Shown here: piece after piece, positions 43,270-54,200 of the stretch
How the letters are laid out: each line of letters begins with the position of its first letter
Numbering within the stretch: the first letter of the stretch is position 1
Assembly (NCBI RefSeq): GCF_036711975.1
Contig: NC_091967.1
Coordinates: forward strand, 4,712,001 to 4,776,000
Direction: 5' to 3'
DNA from: Onthophagus taurus
Taxonomy: Eukaryota; Arthropoda; Insecta; Coleoptera; Scarabaeidae
Length of the DNA: 64,000 nt
The notes under the pieces: generated by a model
The model's database searches: none
The model's input: the letters and a program-made list of their open reading frames with translations, nothing else
What the model was told of the DNA's origin: nothing
Position numbers and translations under genes: made by a program

Positions 43270-45445
43270 AAATTTGAGCTACCACTATCACTAGAACCTA
43301 GAACTAGAAACATTCGTTGAAATAAGAAAAGAGGATGAAAAATATATTGAATAAAATGTTAAATCTGCTACAAGGTTCGGGAATAATCTCCGGGCGAGAC
43401 GTTGGTTTTTAAATTTTATCAGCAAGAAACTCTACAACTTTGAACGATTTAAACACCTCTAGTTCTAGTTTAAGTTCAATAGAAATATACAACAACCTAA
43501 CGCTAAATAAAAACTAGAACTAACACTAGACCTAGGTCTAGTGTTAGAATCATTTGGGTTTAGCCGCACGTCTCTAAAGACGGCTAAAGCCGAATGTTTC
43601 TAGTTTTGGGTCTAATGTTAGTTCTAGTCATAGTGCCAATGTAAAACTAGAACTAACACTAGACCTAGAACTAGAATCATTTGGGTTCAGCCGTCTTTAG
43701 AGACGTGCCGCTAAACCCAAATGATTCTAGTTCTAGGTATAGTGTTAGTTCTACATAGTAACAGTACTAGTGTAAAACTAGAACTAACACTAGACCTAAA
43801 ACTAGAAACATTCGAGTTTAGCCGTCTTGAGAGACGTGCGGCTAAATCCGAATGTTTCTAGTTCTCGGTCTAGTGTTACTTCTAGTTTTACATTAGCACT
43901 ATCACTAGAACTAACACAAGACCTAGAACTAGGATCATTCGGATTTAGCCGCACGTCTCTCAAGACGGCTAAATCCGAATGATTCTAGTTCTAGGTCTAG
44001 TGTTAGTTCTAGTGATAGTGCTAATGTAAAACTAGAAGTAACACTAGACCTAGAACTAGAATCATTTGGGTTCAGCCGTCTTTAGAGACGTGCCGCTAAA
44101 CCCAAATGATTCTAGTTGTAGGTATAGTGTTAGTTCTACATAGTAACAGTACTAGTGTAAAACTAGAACTAACACTAGACCTAAAACTAGAAACATTCGA
44201 GTTTAGCCGTCTTGAGAGACGTGCGGCTAAATCCGAATGATTCTAGTTCTAGGTCTTGTGTTAGTTTTAGTGATAGTGCTAATGTAAAACTAGAAGTAAC
44301 ACTAGACCGAGAACTAGAAACATTCGGATTTAGCCGCACGTCTCTCAAGACGGCTAAATCCGAATGATTCTAGTGCTAGGTCTAGTGTTAGTTCTAGTGA
44401 TAGTGCTAATGTAAAACTAGAAGTAACACTAGACCGAGAACTAGAAACATTTGGATTTAGCCGCACGTCTCTCAAGACGGCTAAATCCGAATGATTCTAG
44501 TTCTAGGTCTTGTGTTAGTTTTAGTGATAGTGCTCATGTAAAACTAGAACTAACACTAGACCTAGAACTAGAATCATTTGGGTTCAGCCGTCTTTAGAGA
44601 CGTGCCGCTAAACCCAAATGATTCTAGTTGTAGGTATAGTGTTAGTTCTACATAGTAACAGTACTAGTGTAAAACTAGAACTAACACTAGACCTAAAACT
44701 AGAAACATTCGAGTTTAGTCGTCTTGAGAGACGTGCGGCTAAATCCGAATGATTCTAGTTCTAGGTCTTGTGTTAGTTTTAGTGATAGTGCTAATGTAAA
44801 ACTAGAAGTAACACTAGACCGAGAACTAGAAACATTCGGATTTAGCCGCACGTCTCTCAAGACGGCTAAATCCGAATGATTCTAGTGCTAGGTCTAGTGT
44901 TAGTTCTAGTGATAGTGCTAATGTAAAACTAGAAGTAACACTAGACCGAGAACTAGAAACATTCGGATTTAGCCGCACGTCTCTCAAGACGGCTAAACCC
45001 GAATGATTCTAGTTCTAGGTCTTGTGTTAGTTCTAGTGATAGTGCTCATGTAAAACTAGAACTAACACTAGACCTAGAACTAGAATCATTTGGGTTCAGC
45101 CGTCTTTAGAGACGTGCCGCTAAACCCAAATGATTCTAGTTCTAGGTATAGTGTTAGTTCTACATAGTAACAGTACTAGTGTAAAACTAGAACTAACACT
45201 AGACCTAAAACTAGAAACGTTCGAGTTTAGCCGTCTTGAGAGACGTGCGGCTAAATCCGAATGATTCTAGTTCTAGGTCTTGTGTTAGTTCTAGTGATAG
45301 TGCTAATGTAAAACTAGAAGTAACACTAGACCGAGAACTAGAAACATTCGGATTTAGCCGTCTTGAGAGACGTGCGGCTAAATCCTCCTATCTTTCTAGT
45401 TCTAGGTCTAGTGTTAGTTCTAGTTTTAGTTCAATAAAAATATAG
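43270..45445. repeat. Array of 15 hairpin units, spacing about 128 bp
   Basis: Each unit is an inverted repeat. Arms carry CTAGAACTAACACTAGACCT and CTAGAACTAGAATCATT, and the core reads GCCGTCTTGAGAGACGTGCGGC, or its complement, or the variant GCCGTCTTTAGAGACGTGCCGC. Cores lie near 43560, 43687, 43817, 43946, 44072, 44203, 44331, 44458, 44586, 44717, 44844, 44971, 45098, 45228 and 45356. The variant with TTTAGAG falls at 44072, 44586 and 45098, so a four-hairpin higher-order unit of about 513 bp has been duplicated. Adjacent units can also pair with each other, so a transcript would form a chain of long hairpins. A partial unit at 43270-43315 starts the region. The family is not one I recognise. 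Confidence 0.9.
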
Positions 45446-48060
45446 CACAATTTAACGCTCAATAACAACTAAAACTATAGATAACACTATCACTACAACT
45501 AACATTAGATCTAAATCTAGAAATATTCTAGGATAATTCCAGTTCTAGATCTAGTGTTAATTCTACTTTTACTCACCTACATATAATCAAAAAAAGTTTG
45601 GTAATATTGGTCACTTTGTCATTTTTTTCTAAATGATGCAAATTGAATAACATATGAATGAAACAGAAAGGTAGATAGCGAAAGGAAACGATTAAGAAAA
45701 GTACTTTCATTTATTTCTGTTAACTAAAGCGGATGAAAATAATAGAACCAAGATTCTGTATCATGCGATTTCTAATAATCTTATAAGTATCTCTCGTAAT
45801 AGCTTGTTATCCTGTTTGTAAGATGTAAAATTGCAACCACCGAGTCTATTGGATCTTCACATCTGCTCCGATAATAACACACCTCCATAAATTAATCTTA
45901 AATTCATCTTTAAATCCTTAAGCGCTAATGATTTAACGCATGGTCACCATTGATTGATGGCGTAAATTTCTCTCTTTTATATCGGTAATGCAATTTATCG
46001 CCTCGATAAAATAGTTAGTTACATAGAAAGTTGGTCAAATACTATTCGGATATCATCAAACATAGGAAAAGGTGAACAGGTGTTGGTTCAATGGACTCCG
46101 TAGATCACGAGCATGAACAACCTTTCTCCGTATTTTTTTTTACTGGACATAAGTGGTAAGCAGCCCAAAAAAACGACAACCGGATTTTCTGCAACTTTAC
46201 TCAACGGAATACGAAAGAAGCAGATGCTCAAGTGGGACAGTTCGTTCTACATTCAAATAATCGTGAACTTCGCGTCATTGTAATCGAATCCATTTCAGTG
46301 AGGTGATTGTATGCGAAATATACAAAAACTAGGGTAATTTATTTAAACACTTAACGCTAATCTTAAGAGCCAGCATCCGTGGTATTTTAATTATCGTCGT
46401 AAACTTGCGTATGCGCCCTAATGGCTTCTCTTAGAAAAGATTCCTTACAATGTTGCCGTATTCGAACGTGGGATTCGTCCAATTAATATCAATCAAAGGT
46501 GAATAACGGGCTTGAAGATGAGCAGTTTGATTACTACGGTGTCATTACATACCTTATTAGGATGATATCACCCTCAACCTACGTAATGGGCAGTTGCAAA
46601 AATAGAACCGAGACATACTGTAATCAGAGACTCAATTGCAACCTTGCAACTCCATGATTTAGTTTTAGATCGATCGGGTTCCGATTCTTTTTATTTATCA
46701 TGATGATAACGTCAAAGCAGGATTAGTAGCGCGACTAAATTTATTACTGCCGACTTGGCGCCGTAGGTTAAGGTGATTGAACTGGGTTGAAGTGAAATTA
46801 ATTTAACCTAGAAGGCATAAATTTACATTTAACAGTTCCTGGTTTAGATAGATTTCTCCGATAGTATTGGTGATTAAAGGTCAGACTTCCAAAAAAATTT
46901 GTAATGTAACCACGCATGATTTTAATCCTGTTGGTCGTAGACCATAAGATCATCACGATATATCGAGGCCAACAATGACTTGGGAGAGTCCCAATCAAAA
47001 ATCCAATTGGTGCTGCCCTCCCTCCGGCGTATCGTTTTTCTTTATTCCATTCAGGCTAGTGCATAAAACGTTCACCGCGGTAATTCCACTTCCAATTTTG
47101 GAACGTTGGTTGCCTCCATACGAGTTCGAGCAACCACCTACTACTTCGTGAACATTTTATTGCCGAATGGCAACCGCTGGCTGCCGCCGTTGCTGCTGCC
47201 GTTCTTGAGTCAGTAACCAGTCATCAACCTCCTCAAGGTCTTCTTCTTACATTTTCTTTCGTTTACGCCATTGCGGCGACACTCAATGACTAATCTATGA
47301 CGTCTATCTCTGACCTTTCCGTAAGTCGCGTACCATCATCCGCGTTAATTATTCAGCAAGCGTTCCAAGACAAAGGAAGAAGGAGATGTACTTCCGGGCG
47401 AACAATAAAACTCGCGTGAATATTGTTTATTTAGAAAAGATTAAATATCAATTACTCAACAATACCGGTTTTATCCGGCAGAAAATCATAAGAAAAAGTA
47501 CTGTGGAATATTATGTGTGAAATTCTAAATGTGGCGTTCTAAATAATTATATAAATAATAAATAATCAAATAAGCGTTAAATTTTAAAATAATCTTCATC
47601 TTCAAAGGTATTCATTCAAAGTACCGTTAAAAAGTTCCGCTAAAGATGTAACAAGTTAAAATTATTAGTAATAATCTTAATAATTATCTATTATATGGGT
47701 ACCATCATAATATTTAGCACAAATTTAGTGGAACTAAACTGGGCTGTTTATAATAAAGTTTTTTAGTTAGGTTGCAAAGATGTCGCTATATTTTAAGTTA
47801 TTTCAACGTTATAATATTCAATGTTATTTTATAATACACGCAAATTTCGAGGTTTTGGAATACATAATCAACACATATTTATCTATGACATCACCTAGAA
47901 ACCAGTTTAATACGCATTCTTGAGGAAGCGTTAATAGATATTAAACATTCCTACTTTCGACATAAATCCTTTGAATAAAATGATTTTTAACGAAGATCAA
48001 GACGAAGATTTAGGGCATTAATTTATTTTGGGCAATGTGTGTCCAGTATTCTTTTAACTT
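45446..48060. other. No recognisable gene
   Basis: About 2.6 kb of mixed composition. The part at 46800-47300 is less AT-rich and includes GCTGCCGCCGTTGCTGCTGC near 47190, but no open frame supports a protein. Confidence 0.4.
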
Positions 48061-48069
48061 GTATAAAGA

Positions 48070-48489
48070 TATCTAGCAATTTGGAGTTTTTTCACATTCT
48101 CCTGGAGTTTAAAGTTTCTCCAAAGCAATTTTACACTTAAATTTGTTGTTTAGACTCTTCCCAGTATACATTTAGACATTTCCTTGCAGTTTAGAATTTG
48201 ACCAGCGTAGTTCCAGACATTTTCTTGTAATTTAGAGTTTGGCCAATGCAATTCTACGTTTTGAACTGCTATTTAGACTCTTGCCAGTGTATATTTAGAC
48301 ATTTCCTTGTAAGTTAGTATTTGGCCAGCGAAGTTCCAAACATTTTCTTGCAGTTTAGAGTTTAGCCAAGTGTAGTTCCAGACATATTCTTGTTGTTTAT
48401 ACTTTTCCAGTGCTATTCCAAACATTTTGTTGAAGTTTAGAGTTTGGCCAGTGTATTTCCACGTATATTCTTGACGTTTAGACTTTTCA
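48070..48489. repeat. Degenerate minisatellite related to the OXCT1 intron array
   Basis: About 420 bp of diverged units reading AGTTTAGAGTTTGGCCAG, GTTCCAGACATTTTCTTG and TATTTAGACTCTTGCCAG, at spacings of 20-50 bp. The wording (TTTAGA..., TTCCAGAC..., GCAATTTTA...) resembles the 21-bp motif of the array at 9.8-13.0 kb, though strongly diverged. It stops where the non-LTR remnant begins. Confidence 0.6.
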
Positions 48490-49530
48490 TAATAATAATA
48501 ATGTTTATTGCCTCAAAAACAAATATTTACATAAATATATACATTCATAACAATATAAGCGATATCTTCCAAGACACCCAACTGATAACAGTGTAAATGT
48601 AATTTTAAATAAATAATTATGGCTACCAAAAAATGTAATACTAAATGATGTGCTAATAAAACTGAGCGAATGAGCATATTTGAATTATGTAACGGATCGA
48701 CAGTCAGTTACTACAAGGAAGGAAATAGACACAAAAGAGTGCAGCAAACGATAGATGAAAGGCAGACTAGAGAAGCAAACAAACGAGATACCATCACTAA
48801 TACTATTTTTGAAAATTGAGAAGAGCAAAGAACCCAGCACACTGCCCTGGGGAACTCCACATTTGATGTCAATAGCAGAAGAGAGTACAGATTCCACGCG
48901 GACACGTAAAGATCGATAGGAAAGGTAGGACTGGAACTCTTACTAAAATCAAGTAATACTAGCAAGGTAACACAACGCTTATCACAAGCAGATCTAATAT
49001 CACCGGTGATCTTAATCTGTGCTGTATCATGCCCTTCACGAAAACCAGACTGGAACTTGTTAATCAATTAAACTCCTCTGTCCAGGTTTTGACAACGTAG
49101 ATATAATAGAAATGGATCGAAAGTCACCAACATGGGATGGAGATTTAATTTTTGGGTTAGGAATAATATGGGTGATTCGCCAGATTGACGGAAATATAGA
49201 TTGTTCAAAAGAACAGTTGAAAATATGAGTTAGGGGAGTAATAACTATATCCAGAATGGGTAAGAGGAATCTGAGTCCAAAGTCCAATACCATCTGCACC
49301 GACATTAGTGGACTTGGAGTAAGTTAAACCATCCCGGACCTCAGCATCTGTAACCAAGCTGAATGAAAAGAAAAGCACATTGGTAGATGCAAGGATTTCA
49401 TTAATAGTACTCTGCCTAGTTATGTTACCAACCACCAAAGGAGGAATCGCAAAATACTCTGCCAGAGCAGCACTTTTCCATTGTAATACTAGACTATTTA
49501 CAATTACTAATTTTATGAACAAAATTTCGC
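48490..49530 (-). pseudogene. Decayed non-LTR reverse transcriptase fragment
   Basis: Minus-strand reading in several frames. TDAEVRDGL..KSTNVGADGI (about 49370-49280), PILDIVITPLTHIFNCSFEQ and WRITHIIPNPK (49255-49150), then FQSGFREGHDT (about 49050), LLVLLDFSKSS (about 48965-48935) and CGVPQGSVLGSLLF (about 48860-48820). These are reverse-transcriptase fingers and palm blocks of a jockey/CR1-like element. The catalytic YADD-type motif is not visible. The 3' end falls at about 48490 in a (TTA)n tract, a usual tail for such elements, and lies in the degenerate repeat at 48070-48489. Confidence 0.8.
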
Positions 49531-49625
49531 TATTTACACCTTGTCAGAAATCACAACATCATTATAATAAAATATTAAGTACAACAGAATTTGACAGGTT
49601 AAATCGATCTTCATATCCTTTAACT

Positions 49626-49910
49626 ATACAGGGTGTCCGGTATCTTCCGCATCAGAGCATTATACGGTTGTAGGATACATTTCTGAAGCGATCTTTCTAA
49701 TATTTTTTTTTCGAAATGTTTATAATAACCGCACGGGAACTGTTTTTCGATGTCCAATGGCAAATCATAAATCAGATTCAGATTCTCACGTGTACTTACC
49801 AATAGATTCGACACGGGAAGAGAAATAAACTTTTTCGGTGAATCAAAGTCGTCCGCTATTGTACAATATTGATATATTTTAATCTGATAAACAGTATAAT
49901 ACAATAAAAA
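49626..49910. mobile_element. Single transposon end or remnant
   Basis: TATACAGGGTGTCCGGTATC at 49624 looks like the terminus of a Tc1/mariner-type element. No complementary end is seen to the right within the next few kilobases. A minus-strand frame of 94 codons (49904-49620) starts downstream but matches nothing I know. Confidence 0.4.
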
Positions 49911-51268
49911 AGAACAACAACGTAATAAATAACGTTTTTTTTAAATTAATTATAAAAAATTATCATAAACAACGGCGAAATGTAACTCTAGAAATTATTG
50001 AAAAATCAATAGTAATTAGATATACAGTTTCAATACCATTATCTTGAATCAACTCAATCACTATAACCCAGTCCACGTGCACATTTGCGGTGACACCTTC
50101 TCAGAAAAACGACATGCCTTCGATAAATTGCAAAAAGATAAAAAAAGATTGACAAGTGACCGTTCGTCGTCGTTGGCGAGAGGAAAAACACGACAATGGT
50201 GTAATGTTACGCCTGAGAATGAAGCTCTCCAAAGCTCTCCAACTGCCGTCAGGTTCAATGCCGACATTACGATACGACGGGACGATTGGAACACATGTCA
50301 AGTCGAACGACGTGGCGGTTTTTACTGTTACCGAAGACGTAGTCTCGGTAAATACAAGACCCATGGGAATGATCCACCCCCGGAAAGAAGACGCCCAACG
50401 TCACTCAAACGATTTACATTTCTCTGTGGCGAAGCCTTTTCTTATTCGTGATGTGCGTGCAGCTTGGTAATTACCATTTGAGCGCGCTCTTTCGCACATT
50501 TTTAATTGCGATGATGAAGGTGTAACATGCTCCAGCACGGCACACGTTCTCATTTGCGTATCGCGATCACTTTTCTCTTTTTTATGTTGCACAATGAGGC
50601 TTGAATAGGTTCCGTTGCCAACTCCAATTAACTGACGATGGTATTTTAAGGAAAATTATTTCGGAACGTATTTGTTAAATAAATTGGTTGCTTTCAAATA
50701 TAGTTGTAAATGAATTAAATTAGTCTCTTCAAGTTGATATCTCGTATATGCAAAGCAGTATTAAAAAATAACAAAGGTGCGCAACCAACCGTCCCAGTGT
50801 ATAATTCATACTAGTGGTACTCATTAAAATCCTGCTGCTTCGTGCAGCAATCAGTGTGTCGGTACGCGGAATGGCGCTCTAATGCAAATGCCCTGTCATT
50901 TCGATTTTAAAACGCCCTGGTAACGAGTTCTGATTTCTTATGAGCCCAACTAAAAGTTAAGTACCGAAGCAGCGTTCGTTATCTGCGGGCCATTGCCGTT
51001 ATTGCATCACGGCCCTCCGTATCTTTATTGTTACAGACCGCGTATACGCAAGATGAGATTAGCGAACGAGACGTTAACTGCCTATTCCAGGAGAGGTTGG
51101 GACTGTGGGACGGCATTCTAACCTTTCAGTCGAGATTCCACGTACCTCGGCCAAGGCGGGGCAATGGCTATTACTTACTTACTTCCGTGTTATAGGATTT
51201 GAATTGGTTGTTATGTCTTGTTATTTTTTAAAGAGAAATCTAATGTTACAATTTTTTTTTCGTTACAG
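49911..51268. other. Upstream region of the first ABCG8-like coding exon
   Basis: About 1.36 kb without a recognised gene, including overlapping short frames on both strands at 50044-50592. G+C is higher than average near 50140-50400 and 50980-51160. Since the first coding exon opens with a splice acceptor, this is intron or promoter sequence of that gene. Confidence 0.4.
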
Positions 51269-51278
51269 ACAATAAATC

Positions 51279-54200
51279 ATGGTTAGGAGTAGGACTCCAT
51301 CGCAGGGTGGGGGCTCGCAAGGATTCGAGATGGAACGTAAATACTCTGTTCCATCAAATCCGGAATCCAGGGCGTTTTCAGGAACAGCCAGTGAAGATTT
51401 GCACGCGTGGTCTATTTACAGGTGATTGCCTATAATCTTATCGTCCAATATTAGCTTGCTTACTTTTACATTACACGGTATCATTTTCAAGTGTATATTT
51501 AGTTAGAAAATCAGCCGTACGGAAATGCATGTTGTATTTTCTGAGTACACCCCATCAGCATTTTATTTTACGGCCGCGTGATTTTCAGCATGTCACGACA
51601 TAGGTGCAGGATAATTACTTGATATTGGAACGAAGTCGAGTACCGTAATATTAAGACGGCCTCTCCAGCTGACTGTGTATAGCTAGGATTGTCTACGAAG
51701 TCGGTTGACTCATGATACAATAATGTTAAACACGGCGACAACATCTGTTAGACGGTGGACAATACCGCCACTTATTCCCCAACATTAAATCCGTTTAAGT
51801 ATAGTAGGATGCAATTTATTGAACGAGTTATAAAACTGTTAGTTCTTTAACATGTTAACAATTTTTTAATCAATAAAATTTTGTTGATTAATTATTTTTT
51901 AATTTGTAGGCAAAATTTAAACTCGGATTTTACCGATAGCGCTCTTGGTTCAACAGACAAAAGTCCGCTGCCATACGGAAACTTTCAACTGCGCGATACC
52001 ACCGTGCAATCCATACTTTCGCATCCACGGTACGGTCCGAAGTAAGTAGCACTTGTGCACATAATTGCAAATATACTTAACGGCTGTTCCAACCGATTTA
52101 ACTAAGACACGCAAGTTAGTCCCACTCGAACCAAGCATACGTACCAACCATAACAACAAAATAACCTCCAATCCAATAACATTCCAGTTTTTTTTTTAAC
52201 TCTTCTAGATCAGCTCTCGGTTCCAATATGTACACATACTTAAAATTCGGATTACCCCGAGTGTTCCCACCAAACCAAAATGGTTCTCACCGTTCAGGCA
52301 CACCCCAGCATTTTCGAAATACAACGTCCAGAAACACCGCCACCAGGTAATTTGGTGCATCCGCCTATTAAACGCTTGACTAGATTGCAATAAAACTTGT
52401 ATACGGTAATCGATTAAAAAAATACATTTTGTGTTGACAGAGCGTCGAAAGCAGGAAGTAGAGGGCCAAGGGATGGTAGTTCCGGTTACGACAGTTCGGA
52501 TAATGAAACGACCAATTACAAAAACAGCAGGAAGTACAGGTCCGATCCTGATTTTAGAATGCAAAACGTACACCATTCGTACCACACCCATAAGGTAATT
52601 CATCCGGGTCATAATAACAAGCTTCGTCATCTTTCGTTGACCTACTAAACTTAGTAATAATTACATGACTTAATTATTTCCGTATACCTCTCTATTTTAA
52701 CCCTTTGTGTCTCGACGGTACTTTAAAGTACCAGTAGTTTTAAACACTCATTTTAAACTGTAGTCATCTATTATATTATATTAGGTGTAAGCAGCTTTCG
52801 AGTATTGTTTACGTATTGCAATTACAATTTTCAAGCATTTCTTATTTTTCCTCCCGAAAAAAGTTACATTTTGTGTTTGGTACGTTTAAGTACCGCCAGG
52901 ATAATAACAGGTACAATATTGAGATTGAGAAATAGAAGATGAAGAAAATGACTTTGTTATTACTAGTGCTAGTGAGGTATCCATGCTGGAAGATGAAGAA
53001 GTAGAACGACTAAATAATGAAAATGAGAAAAGTGACACTGAAGTAGTAGAAATACGTGCCCAACAAGAAGAACAAGGCAGAAATTGATAGAAAATGAAGA
53101 AAACGGGAAAAAGAGACCATTATCATTATCCAGAGGTGATACTTTATTAATCCTACAGATTATTTTTTAAAACTGATGGGCAACTGTGTGAAAGATATTA
53201 CCTTTCAAAATAATTTGTACGCCACCCAAAGGAATAAAATGCTAAACTTGGAAGAAAATATTGGCTTACATTTCTTAATGAGTTATCACAGTTTGCCAAG
53301 CTATAAACTCTTCTGCAGTAATGCTGAACACTTGGATGTACCACTTGTCATACGAATAATGATGGTTTCAGAAGATTTTATCATATCTGCATGTCATAGT
53401 TGACATTCTAAGAATAATACTTGTCGAAGTATTATTAACTAAGTATTACAAAAAATACAAGATCCACCCGTATTTTGAAACACTTAACCGTCAGTTTTCT
53501 AGTTATTATCATGGTACTAGGCAGTTGGCAGTTGATGAATTCATGATAGTCTTCAAAAAGAGGAGGTCAAGTATAAACAATTCAAGCCCATAAAAAGGGG
53601 TTATAAGCTCTGGTGCTTAGCAAATAAGAAAGGGTACCTACACAAAGAAATTTGATGTGTATGAGGAAAAATCTCCTGAAACTGAAGAAAAACTTCAAAC
53701 TTATGGATTAGGTGAAAGGATTGTCCTTCACCTACTGCGTTGGGTAGATCATGCAGATCAACTTCGACAAGTGTATGCAATCGACCGCTGTTCCAAGAAG
53801 TGGTACAGGCTTTTCTTTGGTTTTACAAATATGCTTCGTCAATTATATAATCAGCATCTTTTTTTTGACACTTTTATGTTATACGAAAATGTAAGGTTTA
53901 TATTGTTTTTTTTTCAATATTTTTCCAATCCAACCCAACAATTATTATACATCATTTTAAAGAGAAAGCGTTAAACTTCAATTTAAAATAAGTTTCATTT
54001 CTTAATTTCAATAAACACGGCTTCCAGGAATATTTAAATTAGCATCTTTTTGACATTTTTAGGTTATACGAAAATGTAAGTTTTCTTTCAACGTTTTTTT
54101 TCTTAATATTTTTCCAATCTAACCCAACAATTATTATACATCATTTTAAAGAGAAAGCTTTGAGCTTTAATTTAGAATAAGTGTCATTCCTTAATTTCAA

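Noticed and set aside
43270-45445. CRISPR-like array
   Set aside because: The regular spacing comes from inverted-repeat units of eukaryotic satellite type, with no unique spacers and no cas genes; the genome is eukaryotic.
45236-45445. 69-codon Ser-rich open frame
   Set aside because: It is a translation of the hairpin repeat itself.
50044-50592. Several overlapping frames of 63-135 codons on both strands
   Set aside because: None shows a domain, and frames open on both strands in a G+C-richer stretch are expected by chance.
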